Shown piece by piece: positions 34,789-47,204 of a stretch of DNA of 64,000 nucleotides. Positions within the stretch are counted from its first letter, which is position 1, and every line of letters begins with the position of its first letter. The DNA comes from Gentiana macrophylla. Taxonomy: Eukaryota; Streptophyta; Magnoliopsida; Gentianales; Gentianaceae. A program made the position numbers and the translations under genes. The notes below the pieces were generated by a model. The model was not told where the DNA came from. It searched no databases and saw only the letters and a list, made by a program, of their open reading frames with translations. The DNA is taken from contig CM047809.1 in assembly GCA_026214975.1 (NCBI GenBank), positions 32,399,977-32,463,976 of the forward strand. Direction: 5' to 3'.

Positions 34789-37700
34789 ATGTCTAATAGT
34801 GATTGGTCTTTGAGTGATGGTAATGATGACATACACGGTTATGCCTCTGGAGAGGTCGAGGAGGTGAGTACCAGCACTGGTGAGGGAGACGAGGATGAAA
34901 GTGCTGAGGATGACTTGGTATTGTCTCGTCTGGCTTCGAATCCACCAAGCCGCCCTAAAGCGGTTGTTTTTAAAGTGCCTCGAGGCCAGCCTGTCCCTCA
35001 ATAGCAGTTTCTTCTGACCATAAGAAAGTATTCGGGAAAGAAGCTGCCCGAGCTAAAGGTTATTCCTCAAGTGTGTCGGTTTCTGTGGTTCCACCAAAGA
35101 ATCCAAAGAGAAAGAAAACTGACGGCGGAGATTCTAAGCTCAAGGATAGCAATAAAACTCCGTGGCCGAATAACCCCGAGGCGGCCAAAGAGGAAAAGGA
35201 TATCGATCTTCTTGATAGGAAAATCGAAGCAGATTGGACGAGTGTCCATGCCCATCTCAATGATCCCTAAATTTTCTCCACATTTAATATATCTTCCGAC
35301 TATCTATTTTATGGCTTCAAAGAAGCCGCCAACCGCGCTGGACAGAGATTAAATAAAGATTGGTTGGTTCTTTTTTAAAATCATTTCATTGCAGGGCTCA
35401 GACCGCCCTTCGATCCGTTCTTTGTGGATGTGATGTGGAGACTGGCTGCTCTGCCCTGCGACTTTACCCGGGTGTAATAAGGGTGATAATGGCATTCATG
35501 ACACTATTCCAGATCTTAGGCTATGAGCCCTCCCTTCATGTCTTCTTGAAGTTCTATATTTTTAGCGGAGCGGCTACCAACAAGGCCGATTCTAGCAATT
35601 TTCTGTTGACCCGAGCGAAGAAATGTTGATTGTTTTATTGGACCTCGAATAAAGTTCATGACTGGGGTGGAAGGGCCATGATCGTTGAGTCCGCGTCAGG
35701 ATGTCCATTTCTAAAGTTTGAGACACGTATGAAGGGTAGGCTGAATTCAATTTTTATGTCTAAGAAGCTCAAAACAACTGAGATGGAACTTCTTGATACC
35801 CTTCGCACATTTCTTGGTTGGGATGTGAAAAGTGGGTCTCAGAAGTGGCCATTCAGTTGGAGGGGGCTACTTGATCTCACGATCCCCTTCAATTGTGTTG
35901 CTGGAATTCCTGTGTTGATTGATGTCCAACCTATAGTTGAGACATCTCGATTGGAGACCCACAAGGATTGGTTCGCCGAATGCCATTACCGGAAATGTTG
36001 TCCGTCTAAGTGTCCGATATGTGGCGGAGAGGAAACTTTACGGCCTGCTAGTAATTTTCTATTTCCTTTCTGCTTCATTTTTTCAATTTCGTATTCATTG
36101 TTCACTTCGAATTTTTCATCGTTTGCAATTTTAATCTTTTCCCCTGAAGATATGATGGTTCTGGCTAACGCAGATAGGAATGCCATCATGACCTAGCTCA
36201 AAGAAGAGAAAAAAAAGCGCGCAAAGTGCTTCTGTCGGCCAGCGAGCTGATGGCTCTGCCGGCTCCAGTCAGTATGGAGAATATTTTATCCACGGACGCC
36301 GCATCCACTGAAGAGCCCTTGAATACCGTTCTGGTTGGAGCCAATGTTCCTACTGCGGGGGCCAAAAGTCTACCGTTTCCAATAAATCAAAGAGGAAAAG
36401 GCCTGCGGAGAGAAAAAGCACTGGCCTGGTTGATTACGCCGGTGAATCAGAGAAGGCTGGTGATACGGCTTCAGCTAAGAGGCAAAGAGCCGATGGCAGT
36501 CAGAGTTCGGTTTCCGCTGCACCCGACCATGTAGAGATGGTCGAAGACGACCAAGTTCTTCAGGGTATTAAGCCTCTCGCCGCTACAATAGATTTGACCG
36601 AGAGTCCAGCTAACGAGACCGTTGATGAGGGCAAAAAGTTAGCTTCTGAGTCAGTGCCGAAAGCTTCACGTAGAGGAGGAGTTCTGATTGGGGCCACGGG
36701 GAAGCCGGCTCTATGGTTAGATAGTGATTTCCTGAAATAGCCCCTTACTCTCCAGCAGTAATTTGGGGAGTGCATGCTTCTGTTGCTGATGTGGTTCCCT
36801 TGAGGAACCTTAAACTTAACTGCCCGATGCCCCGTAGTTGTTGGTTGGACAGGGGATCGTTAACCGGATAGCCCAAGCAGACGTTGTAGCTTCGACGGCC
36901 TCTATGGGACCATCCTGCAGCCTGTGACTTTTATCTGAGATGCTTGGATTGTATGGAACCACGGCCAGCGCAGTAATATATTCTTTTTATATTTGCTTTC
37001 CTTCTTTTTGATAAGTGTTTGATTCTAAAATCCTCTATTTTTAGTTTTCCACCAAGTTGAAGCAAGTCGAGTGGGCTTGTAATGAGGAGGCGAAACAAAT
37101 GGCGAGTCAACTTGCCGAGTTACGGGAAAGGCTAACCGTTGAACCTGGTCGAGCCGCAGTAGCTGAAAAGAGAGAGAAGGCTCTTCAGGTCGAAATTATT
37201 CGGCTCGCAGAAGTTGAGAGGACGGGGAAAGCTCTCCAGGACGAAATTAGTCGGCTCCGCTCTGAGAATTTAGATCTCTCCAAGAAAGTTCAGGAGGGCG
37301 AGGCTAGCATTAAGAAAGCTCAGCTGGCTATAGGTCTGCAAAAATATTCCGGGTCTGAGAAAGATAGGGCCCTTGCCGTGACGGCATAGATTTAAGAATA
37401 TGCCGATCGGCTTAAGGGTGAGTTGGAAGAAACCGAGTCCGGTGCTGCTGACGTCACCGGCAAGGTTAAAGACGCCTTGTTGGATGGATTCGACAAAGGG
37501 TTTTATCATTTGGCGAGGTGTTTGTGGGCTTTCTGTGAGGATGCTCCGGACCTCGAGACCTTACAAGACTGGTTGACCACCGATCAAGATGATCCTAAAT
37601 TGAGAGGATTTCACTCCGATCTCTCTTACACCGCCACTCAGTTGGAAGATTTTTGAACCGGTTGCGAGAAGAAGAATAAGCCCGTTTGGGTCCTACCCCC

Positions 37701-37832
37701 AGTCAATGAAGTCAACCTTCGTGCCATGATGGGTGCCTGGGCGGAAAGGCCGCCTATTTTGCCAAGAGTGTTGAGGCCGCTGCAAGTGTTGCCACGGTTA
37801 GCGGTGCCGATGTGGAGAAGAGCCCTGAGCAA
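34789..37832 (+). pseudogene. Tat antisense gene A: Transposase_28-type protein with coiled coil
   Basis: This is a decayed, probably spliced gene in several frames. The ATG at 34789 follows an acceptor-like TTTTGCAG and opens an acidic N-terminus (SNSDWSLSDGNDD). It is followed by basic PPKNPKRKKTDGG (35090-35130). After another acceptor (TTTCATTGCAG, about 35395) comes PFDPFFVDVM and, in a shifted frame, the domain known as putative gypsy-type transposon (PF04195 type), to about 36050. Then come NKSKRKRPAERKS and AKRQRADG, which look like nuclear localisation signals (36385-36500), and a long coiled coil (37060-37390). Family members occur as extra ORFs of Tat elements between pol and the 3' LTR, often antisense. 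That fits the minus-strand integrase at 57000. Their function is unknown. Confidence 0.65.
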
Positions 37833-38083
37833 GAGGGTGACTAGAATTTAAATTTTTCTGGCGCTCATATGGAGACTCCTTCAGGAAAATGATCTTGTTT
37901 GTAATTTTATGCACTTTGTTGGCTTCGGCCTTTTTAAACTATTTATCTGAATCTGTTTTGATTTTGTAATAGACTTCTATCCATTCGGTTGCTACTGATT
38001 TGGCTCTTTAACGTATCTCGTATTTTGCTTGAAATGTTCCATTTTTAAAGTTCCTTAACTGCCATTGGTACCCATATGTGCGT

Positions 38084-38420
38084 GGCCCCTTTATTTTGGT
38101 GAGACTGCAGGCCCTTTGAGTCCGTTGCTGTTGGTTTTTTGAAATCTGAATTAAAATTTTGGCATGTGGCCCCCTTATTTCGAACAAGGTCGCATGTGAG
38201 CTCGAAAGAAATAATGAGGAATCTGCTTCAAGACTTCTGTCGTTACTGAGTCTTCAACTTGAATTAAAATTTTCGATACGCGGCCCCCTTGTTTCGAGGG
38301 AGTTTGATGGCGGACTTGGTTGGAATAACTCTTGAGTCTGTATGATCATGTGCTTGTTTTAAGGTTTTCTGCTTTTGGCAAGATCAAAAAATCCGATATG
38401 CGGTCCCTTGCTTTGTGTGG
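38084..38420 (-). repeat. GC-rich box array (minus strand: polypurine-like)
   Basis: Four copies of the box TGYGGCCCCCTTRTTTCGAG lie at about 38084, 38165, 38279 and 38399. Three of the four follow an AAATTTT- or AAAATCC-rich lead. On the minus strand each reads as CAAGGGGGCCGC-type purine runs, resembling polypurine tracts of a minus-strand Tat element. They separate antisense gene A from gene B1. Confidence 0.75.
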
Positions 38421-38814
38421 GTCCGACTGTGCCCGGAGGCGGGCTCGCCCAAAGCAACTTTTGAGTCGGCTTAACTATAGCATTCAGGCAGTTATTATCT
38501 TCTGACGGTTTTGAATGCTTTTTCAGGCACATTCTGAGATAAAGCTACAATCTCTAGACAGTTACTATTCCCTTACGGTTTCGGACGTTTTGGGAGTCGT
38601 GCTCATAATGCTAGCGGTTTGGTAACCAATTTGCTGTAAATGCATTTGAATTTCGAATTAGCATATACCGCCTCGCTATGAGCCCTCCGATATTTCAAAT
38701 TTTGACGGGGAGATTGTCACCCCTCCCAATGTGAAGGTCCTTCTCAACATTTTGCTCCCTTTCATTTGTAGAGTAATCCATTTTTTGGAATAATCCTTCC
38801 TTCTTCTGATCATT

Positions 38815-39289
38815 ATGTCTTTTCTGCCCGGGGATGGTAGCTCGCCTCATGTTTACAAAGCTCGCCATATACGCGACGTTTCTCCCTTATTTCTCACTGC
38901 CTCCTTTACCGCTAAGTCCCATTTTTGGAGCTATTTTGACGTAGTGGGGTATGTGAGGGAAAAAGGTTAGAATGAGAGGAAAGTTGAAGATGAGGGCTCT
39001 TTGCTCCGGGTTCAACTCTCTGGGTGGTGGGCTTTTATTGCTGCGCCACCAACAAACTTCAACCTTACCATGGTGAGGGAGTTCTAGTCTGTTCTATCTG
39101 AGATTTCTCTAGAAGAGGTTATCGGCTACGTTCCTCTTCGGGGTGTTTCTGTCACCTTCACCTCGGAGGCTATGAACAGGGTGCTTTGTATTTCTGCTAT
39201 CAATCCTTCTACTCATTATGAGGTGGCCTGGAATCTTAGTGATGAGGGGAGCAGACAGGTTCGTCTATGTCGCACCGCTCGCATCCTTT
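38815..39289 (+). pseudogene. Tat antisense gene B, copy 1 (5' part), Transposase_32-like
   Basis: From the ATG at 38815 the frame gives SFLPGDGSSPHVYKARH, then a stop near 38970. It continues with GWWAFIAAPPTNFNLTMVRE, a second stop in place of the tyrosine of the EFYS motif, and YVPLRGVSVTFTSEAM, up to the copia insertion. The xNxTMVREFYS and PLRGVxVTF motifs are shared with copies 2 and 3 and with the Athila ORF at 61410. I assign the family known as putative plant transposon protein from memory of these motifs. The second half is at 53454-53787. Confidence 0.7.
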
Positions 39290-39590
39290 TGTTGAATAGG
39301 TGTCCTAACCCAACCGGGTTGGACCGGATCCGACCGGGTCGGGTCGTTTACGGTCTATTTTAGTTCATGTAATAACTTTATTATGATTAATAAAAGCACT
39401 TATGTTATTATATATTGTTTATCTTATTATTATTTGTTGTACATATATAGTAACGTCCCTAGTGTGAAACTATGATAGAGAAACCATGATAGTGATTATG
39501 GTTGATGAGATATCTAATCACTTTAATAAGTTTGATACTTAAATGTCTCTAGTCTTAAGCACTGTCAAATGGGACATTGATAGTACAATT

Positions 39591-41370
39591 TTTTAAACTT
39601 TTCATAATTGAGAACCGTTTTTGTTAGTTGTTCTTTTTATACTTTTATCCTAAAATAATGAATTGAGTTCGTATAGGCATGAAATTAGGGGAAGATTTGT
39701 GGGAATTGCAATCCTGTGTGAAATGAAAAAACGGAAAGAAAGAAAGAAAGAAAAAGCAGAACATGTACAAACAAAATGGAATATGTGGGAATCCTATCGA
39801 GGCATAAGCATCGCCTCTTGATCCAATCCGTCTTCCCCGGCCTCCCCAACACACTCTTGATACGAAAGAAAAAACCTCCCGCCATAGAGAGGAGATCTAA
39901 AGTCTGGGTCCCATCGATCGCCCTCCCTTGAACCTGAACTGGTCGAGAGAGATGGCAAGTTTGGCGAGGAAAGCATGATTCATTTCTGTAAGGCGACGAA
40001 AACCCAATCCACCTGCCGTTTTAGGTCCCTAGTCCCCAACCTTGGAAAAAAACTTGAAGCTACCTATTCGAATCGGGGACGTTGGTCGTGGAAGACCACT
40101 TCTAAAGAGTTAGGCTAGTAGCCCTTTCTACCGGTTGTCACTCAGTCCCAGGGTGTTTGCTCGATACTGGTGTTTTAGTATTTACGATAGAAAGCAAGTT
40201 GCGCCCCGGCCAAAACGAATCCTATTTTTGCTATTACCTTTTCCATTACTCTGTTCTCATACGCAAGAATACCCTCGTTAGCCGGCTTTTGTAGCAAATT
40301 CTATTTGTTTTTCGCTCCCCACTTAGTGATCGGTCCACTAGTTCACGCAAATGCAAAGAAGTTATCAGGGACGAGCCACATGCAGGGAAACCTGAGGTAT
40401 CTAATAACCTTGCTTCTGCTCGCCGCTGGCGCACCTTTCCTAACTATTGCCCATTTATTCTGGAATAATCTTTTTAGGAGGAGAGGTTTACCGCACTGAT
40501 TGTTTGAAAAGATAAGTAAATACTAGATAGATAAGAGCATTTAGAGTATCGTTAGTCTTGCTGATACTCACACACCATAGGACTTTCGGTGGTGTGCGGT
40601 GTTGTTCTTATCACCTCCCACGACCATCCCCGTCCCCGTGGCTAAGAGTAGTAACTGGTACGCGCGGCTCTCCCCTACCATTAGTTGGAAACTCTTAACA
40701 TCCCACTCCGACACCATAATACTTTCCTTTTCTGGTATCATCCATACAACCCTTCTTCGAGCATTATAGTATCCTCTGGGTGAGCAACTTTGTCTCGGTA
40801 GGGAAGAGTACAATCTTTTCCAGCACCGGTGCAATAGAGGGTAGAAGGAGGTCGATTTAGGATCATTCCCTTCCACTGCATAGCTGCGCTAGCAGGTACT
40901 ATGGGCCCTCTTCCCCACACATCTATCCAGAAGCATTGACAAAGAAAAAGATTCGATGTCCGACTCTTTTTCTTTATATTATTAATTAGTCCTTTGTGGC
41001 AAAAACTATTCAAATTAATACGGGATTTTGAGCCTAGGCTCTCTCCCATGTCCACTCTGGATTTTGAATAGATAGACAAATCTGTTCGGATTTAAATTAA
41101 AGCGGCATTCTCCCTTGACACGATCTTGAATTTCATTATGGAACTTTCTCCCCGAGCTGCGGAACTAACGACCTCTTTACCGCCTGTGTCTATCTCTTGG
41201 GAAGAAGTAACATTCCTCCATACATCACATCCACGGCCGCTTTCGTAGTAGGTGCGATTCAACCATCCTAGACTCGTGGCGTATTTGAGCTAAGAATCCT
41301 CAGAGATTATTCCATTCTCTCAGAAAGGTGAAAAACTGATAGTTTCAGGCTTTCCCACAAAGACTATCAC
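39591..41370. other. nuclear insertion of mitochondrial DNA (NUMT)
   Basis: LTR a runs normally to GATAGTACAATT (39590) and resumes at GTATTGGATGTCTTC (41371). LTRs b and c have a continuous 14-16 bp bridge there. The intervening 1.78 kb contains part of mitochondrial nad2 and group II intron-like sequence. The rest (39591-40000 and 40500-41370) is spacer-like with no gene I recognise, and one join after nad2 codons is not colinear with the gene. About 10 bp of LTR was lost at the insertion. No target-site duplication is seen, which is normal for organelle DNA captured at a double-strand break. Confidence 0.75.
40397..40481 (+). pseudogene. nad2: mitochondrial nad2 exon fragment
   Basis: The frame reads VSN, then ITLLLLAAGAPFLTIAHL and FWNNLFRR, a nearly exact part of plant mitochondrial NADH dehydrogenase subunit 2 (complex I, inner mitochondrial membrane). 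Ten codons between VSN and ITLL of the usual protein are missing, so there is a 30 bp internal deletion. Upstream, GGGACGAGCCACATGCAGGG (40370-40389) looks like domain V of a group II intron, as expected for the end of nad2 intron 1. After FRR the sequence switches to unrelated DNA. It cannot be functional in the nucleus. Confidence 0.8.
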
Positions 41371-42533
41371 GTATTGGATGTCTTCTATCTTATAGAATGT
41401 AGGGATAGATCTCATCTATCGAAGTGTAGAGACACTTGGACTGTACGTGGATGTGTATTAGAGAATGCGTACGTTAGACTGACCCACTTACATTAAGTGT
41501 CACACAATGTGGCGGTTGTGTAATTATCCTTTAGATCGGAGTCTTCATGGCATCACGGTGTGGATTGTCATGCTTTGACACTATTGAGATTTCCCCTATC
41601 CACGGGGTGATCATGCGGTAGTGATTGGGTATGATATTGAAGCATACGGAGTATACATGTTTGGTCGTCCGGGAATCGCGTATCCTATGATTGGGATTGA
41701 ATATCTGAAATGGCCTTCTTATAAGGAATGTCTAGCTCTCGAGAATCTTTGCAAAGTGGGAGTAAATGTGTTATTCCGAGAGAGCATGATATCCAGATTA
41801 TAAAATACGATCGTTAATGTATTGACACTCGAGATACGATCGTATGGATATTTTTATAGCGATAGGATTGTAAGTTACACGGTAACTGCTTCACATGAAA
41901 GGTAGTAGTCATTGCTTTTGACTCTTCTGATGATTGGGGGTCATGGTGTGTTGCTAGACGCTATCCCGTGATCGTTAGGCATGAAGGGAATTTTCGTAAT
42001 TTGCACTTTGTGTCTACGGCCAACATATTCGGAAGCCTATCGGGTCACACACATATGAACATCGAGTCAGATTAAAATACGGTTATAGTTGATAACCAAA
42101 TAAGGAAAGTTTATCTCTAGACTATAAAGGTTATTGTGGTAAATTAATATTGTGATATTTATTTATTATGAATAAATAAAATACAAGATATTAATTATAT
42201 ATAAATTATATTAATTAAAGAATATTCTGGATGCCAATTAATTGACATATTTGCGCCACATCCTAGGGTATAAGATACACTTGGATTGTGAACTTTAATT
42301 AATAAGATTACCATAATATTAATATTGGATATTAATTGATTTTGAAAAAAATAGATTTATGGTAATAAGATAAATATAATCAATATTTGATATTGGCAAT
42401 ATTTAGATTTTATTTAATATAAGATATTATAATAAAAGAGATAAATCAATCTAATTGATTTTCCTTATTTTATTGGGAAAATGTTTTCTTCTCCTCCACT
42501 CTAGTTAGGGGCGCCACCTCCACTATAAATAAG

Positions 42534-42541
42534 AGGTGGGT
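42534..42541 (+). promoter_or_regulatory. TATA box of LTR a
   Basis: TATAAATA sits in CACTATAAATAAGAGGTGGG, at the same relative place as in the LTRs at 5017 and 51600. Confidence 0.7.
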
Positions 42542-42899
42542 GTCAAGCTCTTTTGTACATCACAATTGCAATAGCTAATAGTTTTTGTGTAAAATAGAGA
42601 GCTTCCTATAGAGGTTTTGAGAGAGAGGAAAATGACTGGTCTAACAACCGGAGTTTTTCAATAGCATTCCAAGGAGGATTCCGGTGAGGAGTTCGTGTGG
42701 ATCAACGATAGAGGCCGGACACGTGGACGGCTTGCGCACTGTACTACTCTCCGTTGACGGTCAAAGCGACGATCCTATAGATCATTAAGGTATATTCCGT
42801 CAAACTACTTAACGTGTTATTGCATTAAACGAAGATGATGTAGAAAAAGGAAATCAAAATTTTAAATTCCGCTGCGTTAAACTATTGATTTCCCAACAG

Positions 42900-42916
42900 T
42901 GGTATCAGAGCCAGAC
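42900..42916 (+). promoter_or_regulatory. primer-binding site (initiator-Met tRNA)
   Basis: TGGTATCAGAGCCAGAC begins two bases after the LTR end. It matches the copia primer site complementary to the 3' end of initiator methionine tRNA. Confidence 0.9.
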
Positions 42917-43237
42917 TTCGAGCTTAAGCAATAAGCACAATTTAATTGCGTAGTAATTAATCAATAGATGCAAGATCTAAAATCACGAGACGCTTAAAAC
43001 AAAAAAAAAGGTTTGATTGGGGGGTTCGGCCGACCGGCGGCGGCCCCTCTCTCTCAAGGGGCGGTCGCGGCTTTAGAAATTTGCCGTCGTCGGGTCATCT
43101 ATTCCAAATGGGGAGATCGACCTTTTTCGTTTTGTGATATTTATTGTGCATAGATATCTCTTTTGTTTAGTTGTGTCATATGGCCAACCAATGGCTCAAA
43201 TAGTTTAGGCCATTGGGAAACCATAGTGGCATATTGA

Positions 43238-43490
43238 CCAAAATATTGGCCTTTCCAAATTTTGATTTGGAATAGGCCTAGGCACTTTTCAAATATTTGA
43301 TTTGTAAATGGTCCAGGCCTAGGCCACTTTCAAAATTTTGATTTTAAAAAGTGGCCTGGCCTAAACCAAAATATTGGTCTTTCCAAATTTTGATTTGGAA
43401 TAGGCCTAGGTCATTTTCAAATATTTAATTTGTAAAAGGCCTAGGCCTATGCCACTTTCAAATTTTAATTTTGAAAAGTGGCCAGGCCTA
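43238..43490 (+). repeat. two-copy tandem repeat (128 bp) in the 5' leader
   Basis: Each unit holds CCAAAATATTGG, CCTTTCCAAATTTTGATTTG, GGAATAGGCCTAGG and AAAGTGGCCTGGCC. The units are at 43238-43365 and 43366-43490. They lie in the untranslated leader between primer site and gag. The rest of the leader (42917-44821) has no gene. Confidence 0.85.
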
Positions 43491-44821
43491 AACCAAATTC
43501 GGTTTAGGAAGATGCCTTTTGGTTTAGGAAACCAAAGGCATCCCTTTTGGTTAAGAACCAAAAGGAAAGGAAACAAAAGGAGACATTATAATTTTAATTT
43601 TAATTTGAATAGTTCAAATTTAATAAAATTGAAATTAAAATCGATTTAAAATTAAATGTTAATTTCATTTTCGATTAAGTCATACAATTAATTAAAAGTT
43701 ATTTAATTATTTGATGTGATAAAATCAGACACATAAGTAGTTAAAAAATTAGAATTTAATCTTCTTCATAAGATATAATTGTATGGATTAGATGTGTAGA
43801 TATAATATGATTATATGGACCCCAATTGATCATGGACTCGACCAATAGGATAGATGGGAATGTTTTCTTTATGTTGGTTTTTCTTTGAAAATTGTCCTAG
43901 GCCTTTATGCAGAACGTGACCTAGTTTACTTTTTTGCATTTATCCCATTCCCGTTAGCTCCCCCCGTGTGCGGCGGTCGTAATTATTTATAAGATAGATT
44001 ATTATGTAACAAGAATGGAGCAAGAAGACGAAGACCAAAGAGAAATAAAGAACCCATTGGCGTACATCAGTAAAGATCCTATTGGCGGTTGCAGATACCA
44101 TTAGTTTGTGACCCGCGGTTTCGTCAGTTTGTATTCGACACCACACCTAGGAAAAGTCTATGATCATACCGGTTATTTTGTGCGCGGAATGTTGTGTATG
44201 TTTTACTTTATATGATATCGTAGTAATATGCACATAGTAGATGCGACCATAATTAAAATAAAATTAATTAAGAGAATTAATTTAAAATTATTCCCACGAT
44301 AAAAGTCAACCCAAAATTGTCTCCCAATATTATAATGACGGTGAAGAGCCCTTGTTCGGACCCAACTGATCGGCCCACATCGGGAGTTGACCTACCTCGG
44401 GTATATCATCATTATTGAGATATGATCGTTATGAGATCTTATGAATATTTGGGTTATGACTCGACTAAGAATCTTACCGTGATTGGCCCACGTCCGGACC
44501 GTTTGATTTTAGAGACAAGGGGTGGCTATCACATAGAGATTTGAATTGTCAAAGAGTTGACTAGTCAACCAATGGAAGTCGAATAAGATTCGATCGGTAA
44601 ATGTACCCACCTTCGAAATTGACCCGGTCGATCGGCCCACGTCGGGGATCGAGTCAACTAGATTGGATTCCTTCCACTAAAGGATTTATAAAATTCTTGA
44701 AAGTCAATTGAGAATAGTTGGCTAGTGGGAGTAAAACCTTATAAAATTTTAAGTGCAAATTTAGGGTTTTTTAAAATACACGAGCTTTTACTTATTCTAT
44801 CTTTATTTATTGTTGTAGAAA

Positions 44822-45600
44822 ATGTCAAACAAATTGAACCTTCGTTTTATCATCGACAATAAGCTTGACGAAACCAATTTTCTCGATTGGGAAAGAAACC
44901 TCAAAATCATTTTGAGGTACGAGAAGATTGGCTATGTCTTGGACGAGGCCCTACCGGAAAGAGCCAGCCGAGGCTTAATTTGCAGATGTTGTCAAGAAGT
45001 ATAACAAAGCAATCGCTTTCGACAAAGATCGATGCTATATGTATAATGCTTGCTTCGATGACACATGAACTGCAGAAACAGCATGAGTCTATGGACGCCT
45101 ACTCAATCATGGTCCATCTAAAGGAACTCCATGCTTCTCAGTCTCGTACTGAGAGGTACGAGGTCTCGAAGGCCCTGTTTGGTTGTAAGATGGCATCCAG
45201 GACTGTTGTGGGGTCACACGTGCTTAAAATGATCGGGTATATAGAGAGGCTTGGGAAGCTGGGCCATAAGTTAGAGCGAAAATTGAGTATTGAATTGATT
45301 CTACAATCTCTACCTGATTCATACTCGCAGTTCGTGATGAATTATCACATGAACAAGATAGACTGCTCCATTGCGGAGTTATTGAACATGTTGAAAACTG
45401 CTGAGGGCACTGTGGGGAAGGGAAAGCAAGTGTTGCTGGTCACTTCCAATAAGGGCAAGCCAAAAGCCCAAAAGAAGTCCAAGGAGGCGAAGGTTGCACA
45501 AAAGCCAACGCCTAAGATAGCCAAACACAAATCCAAGGATGCTTGCTTCCATTGCGGTGAGACCGGACATTGGAGGAGAAACTGCAAAGGCTTCTTAAGT
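44822..45600 (+). pseudogene. Angela-like gag, frameshifted
   Basis: The ATG at 44822 opens MSNKLNLRFIIDNKLDETNF, then LDWERNLKIILRYEKIGYVL, the N-terminus of copia gag (UBN2-type). A frameshift around 44960 moves the rest to another frame: MDAYSIMVHLKELHASQSRT, RKLSIELILQSLPDSY and SQFVMNYHMNKIDCSIAEL. A zinc knuckle, CFHCGETGHWRRNC (CX2CX4HX4C), at 45542-45583 is intact. The protein would package RNA in virus-like particles. The frameshift makes it non-functional as it stands. Confidence 0.88.
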
Positions 45601-47188
45601 ACCAAGAAGAAGCATTATGATGCTTCGACTTCAGGTATGTTTATGATTGAGATTAATATTGCTTCTTCTAAGTCTAACAACTGGGTATTAGATACTGGTT
45701 GTGGTTCTCATATTTGTACGAATATGTAGGCACTAAGAAGAACTATAGAACTAAGGAAAGGAGAGGTGGACCTACGCGTTGGGAATGGAGCAAGTGTTGT
45801 TGCGCTGGCCGTAGGAGTTTATTTTCTTTCATTGCCCAGTGGGCTAGTACTAGAACTTAATAACTGTTATTTTGTTCCTGCTCTTACGAAGAGCATTATT
45901 TCTGTTTCTGCATTGGTTGTTGATGGATTTTCTTTTACGTTTGAGAATAAATGTTGTTCTTTTTCACGTGATGGAATTTTTTATGGTACTGGCATACTTA
46001 GCAATGATCTCTACATATTAGATGTGAATGTTGACGTACTTAATATAAACAACAAGAAAGCAAAAATGAATGACTTTAATGAATCCTACTTATGGCATTG
46101 TAGACTTGGCCGTATAAATAAGAATCGCATTTCCAAACTCCATAAATATGGATTGTTGGATCAATTCGATTATGAATCGTTTGATACATGCGAGGCTTGT
46201 TTTCTTGGCAAGACGACAAAGTCACCTTTTAGTGGCAAATGGATAAGATCCAATGAATTACTTGACCTCATACATACTGATGTGTGCGGCCCAATGTCAA
46301 TTCAAGCTAAAGGAGGATACTCTTATTTTATCACTTTCACTGATGACCATTCACGCTATGGTTATATATACTTAATGAAGTATAAGTCTAAGGCCTTTGA
46401 AAAGTTCAAGGAATTCAGAAGTGAAGTAGAGAAACAACTGGTAAGGAAATCAAAACACTTCGATCCGATCAAGGTGGAGAATACCTGGATGGAGAGTTTC
46501 AAAGTTATTTGAAGGAGAATGGGATTTCACTTGAGTGGACCCCTCCAGGTACGCCTCAGATGAATGGCGTATCTGAGAGGAGGAACCGTACCTTGTTAGA
46601 CATGGTACGATCCATGATGATCTATGCAGTTCTCCGAAAATCATTCTGGGGGTATGCTCTAGAAACTGCATCCTATACACTGAACCAAGTTCCATCAAAG
46701 ACGGTTGATTATACACCATATGAGGTATGGGCTAAGAAGAAACCGAATATGGCATATCTTAAACCTTGGGGTTGTCCGACTTACGTGAAACGGATGATGC
46801 CTGACAAATTAGAGGCCAGATCCGACAAATGTCTATTTGTGGGTTATCCTAGAGAAACTAGAGGATACCGATTTTACCTCCTTGAGGAACAAAAGGTGTT
46901 TGTTTCCAGGACTGGCCAATTTCTAGAGAAAGATTTTATTCTGGATAAGGTCAGTGGGAGTAAGATTGATCTTGAAGAAATTCGAGAACCCCTTATGGAT
47001 AACGGTCAGTGGATGAAAGTAGAGCAGACACCATATACAGATGTGATGCCAACCCTTACCATGGACACACTAGCACCTCGCAGATCCACCAGGGAACACC
47101 GTGAACCCAAAAGGTACACTGGCATGTATATCATGGAAGATGAGGACCCTAGAACTTATGAGGAAGTGCTATTAAGGCATGAAAAATA
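45601..47188 (+). pseudogene. Angela-like protease, GAG-pre-integrase and integrase
   Basis: The order follows copia: protease active site WVLDTGCGSHICTNM (45685-45729), a stop at 45727 (CAG to TAG compared with the second copy), then the integrase zinc-binding region ESYLWHCRLGRINKNRI with a changed second histidine (GH to GR), HTDVCGPMSIQAKGGYSYFI with catalytic aspartates, a frameshift near 46440, and SLEWTPPGTPQMNGVSERRN with the catalytic glutamate. The frame stops at 47186-47188 (TAG after RHEK). The same TAG is present in the second copy at 50749, so it predates the duplication. Confidence 0.88.
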
Positions 47189-47204
47189 GAAATGGCCAGA
47201 GGCC

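Larger units (their letters stand above)
39290..42898 (+). mobile_element. LTR a (5' LTR), split by mitochondrial DNA
   Basis: It starts TGTTGAATAGG right after CCTTT and ends TTTCCCAACA at 42898, next to the primer site. Without the foreign segment (39591-41370) it is about 1.83 kb, the same as LTR c. The TATA box is at 42534-42541. The terminal CCCAACA differs from CCTAACA in LTR c. Confidence 0.88.

Noticed and set aside
39600..39700. Possible plastid-derived piece at the left edge of the mitochondrial insert
   Set aside because: A short stretch felt familiar from plastid DNA, but I could not assign it to a gene with confidence.
40568..41079. Two overlapping minus-strand frames of 102 and 113 codons
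   Set aside because: They lie in mitochondrial spacer-like sequence and do not match a mitochondrial protein that I know.
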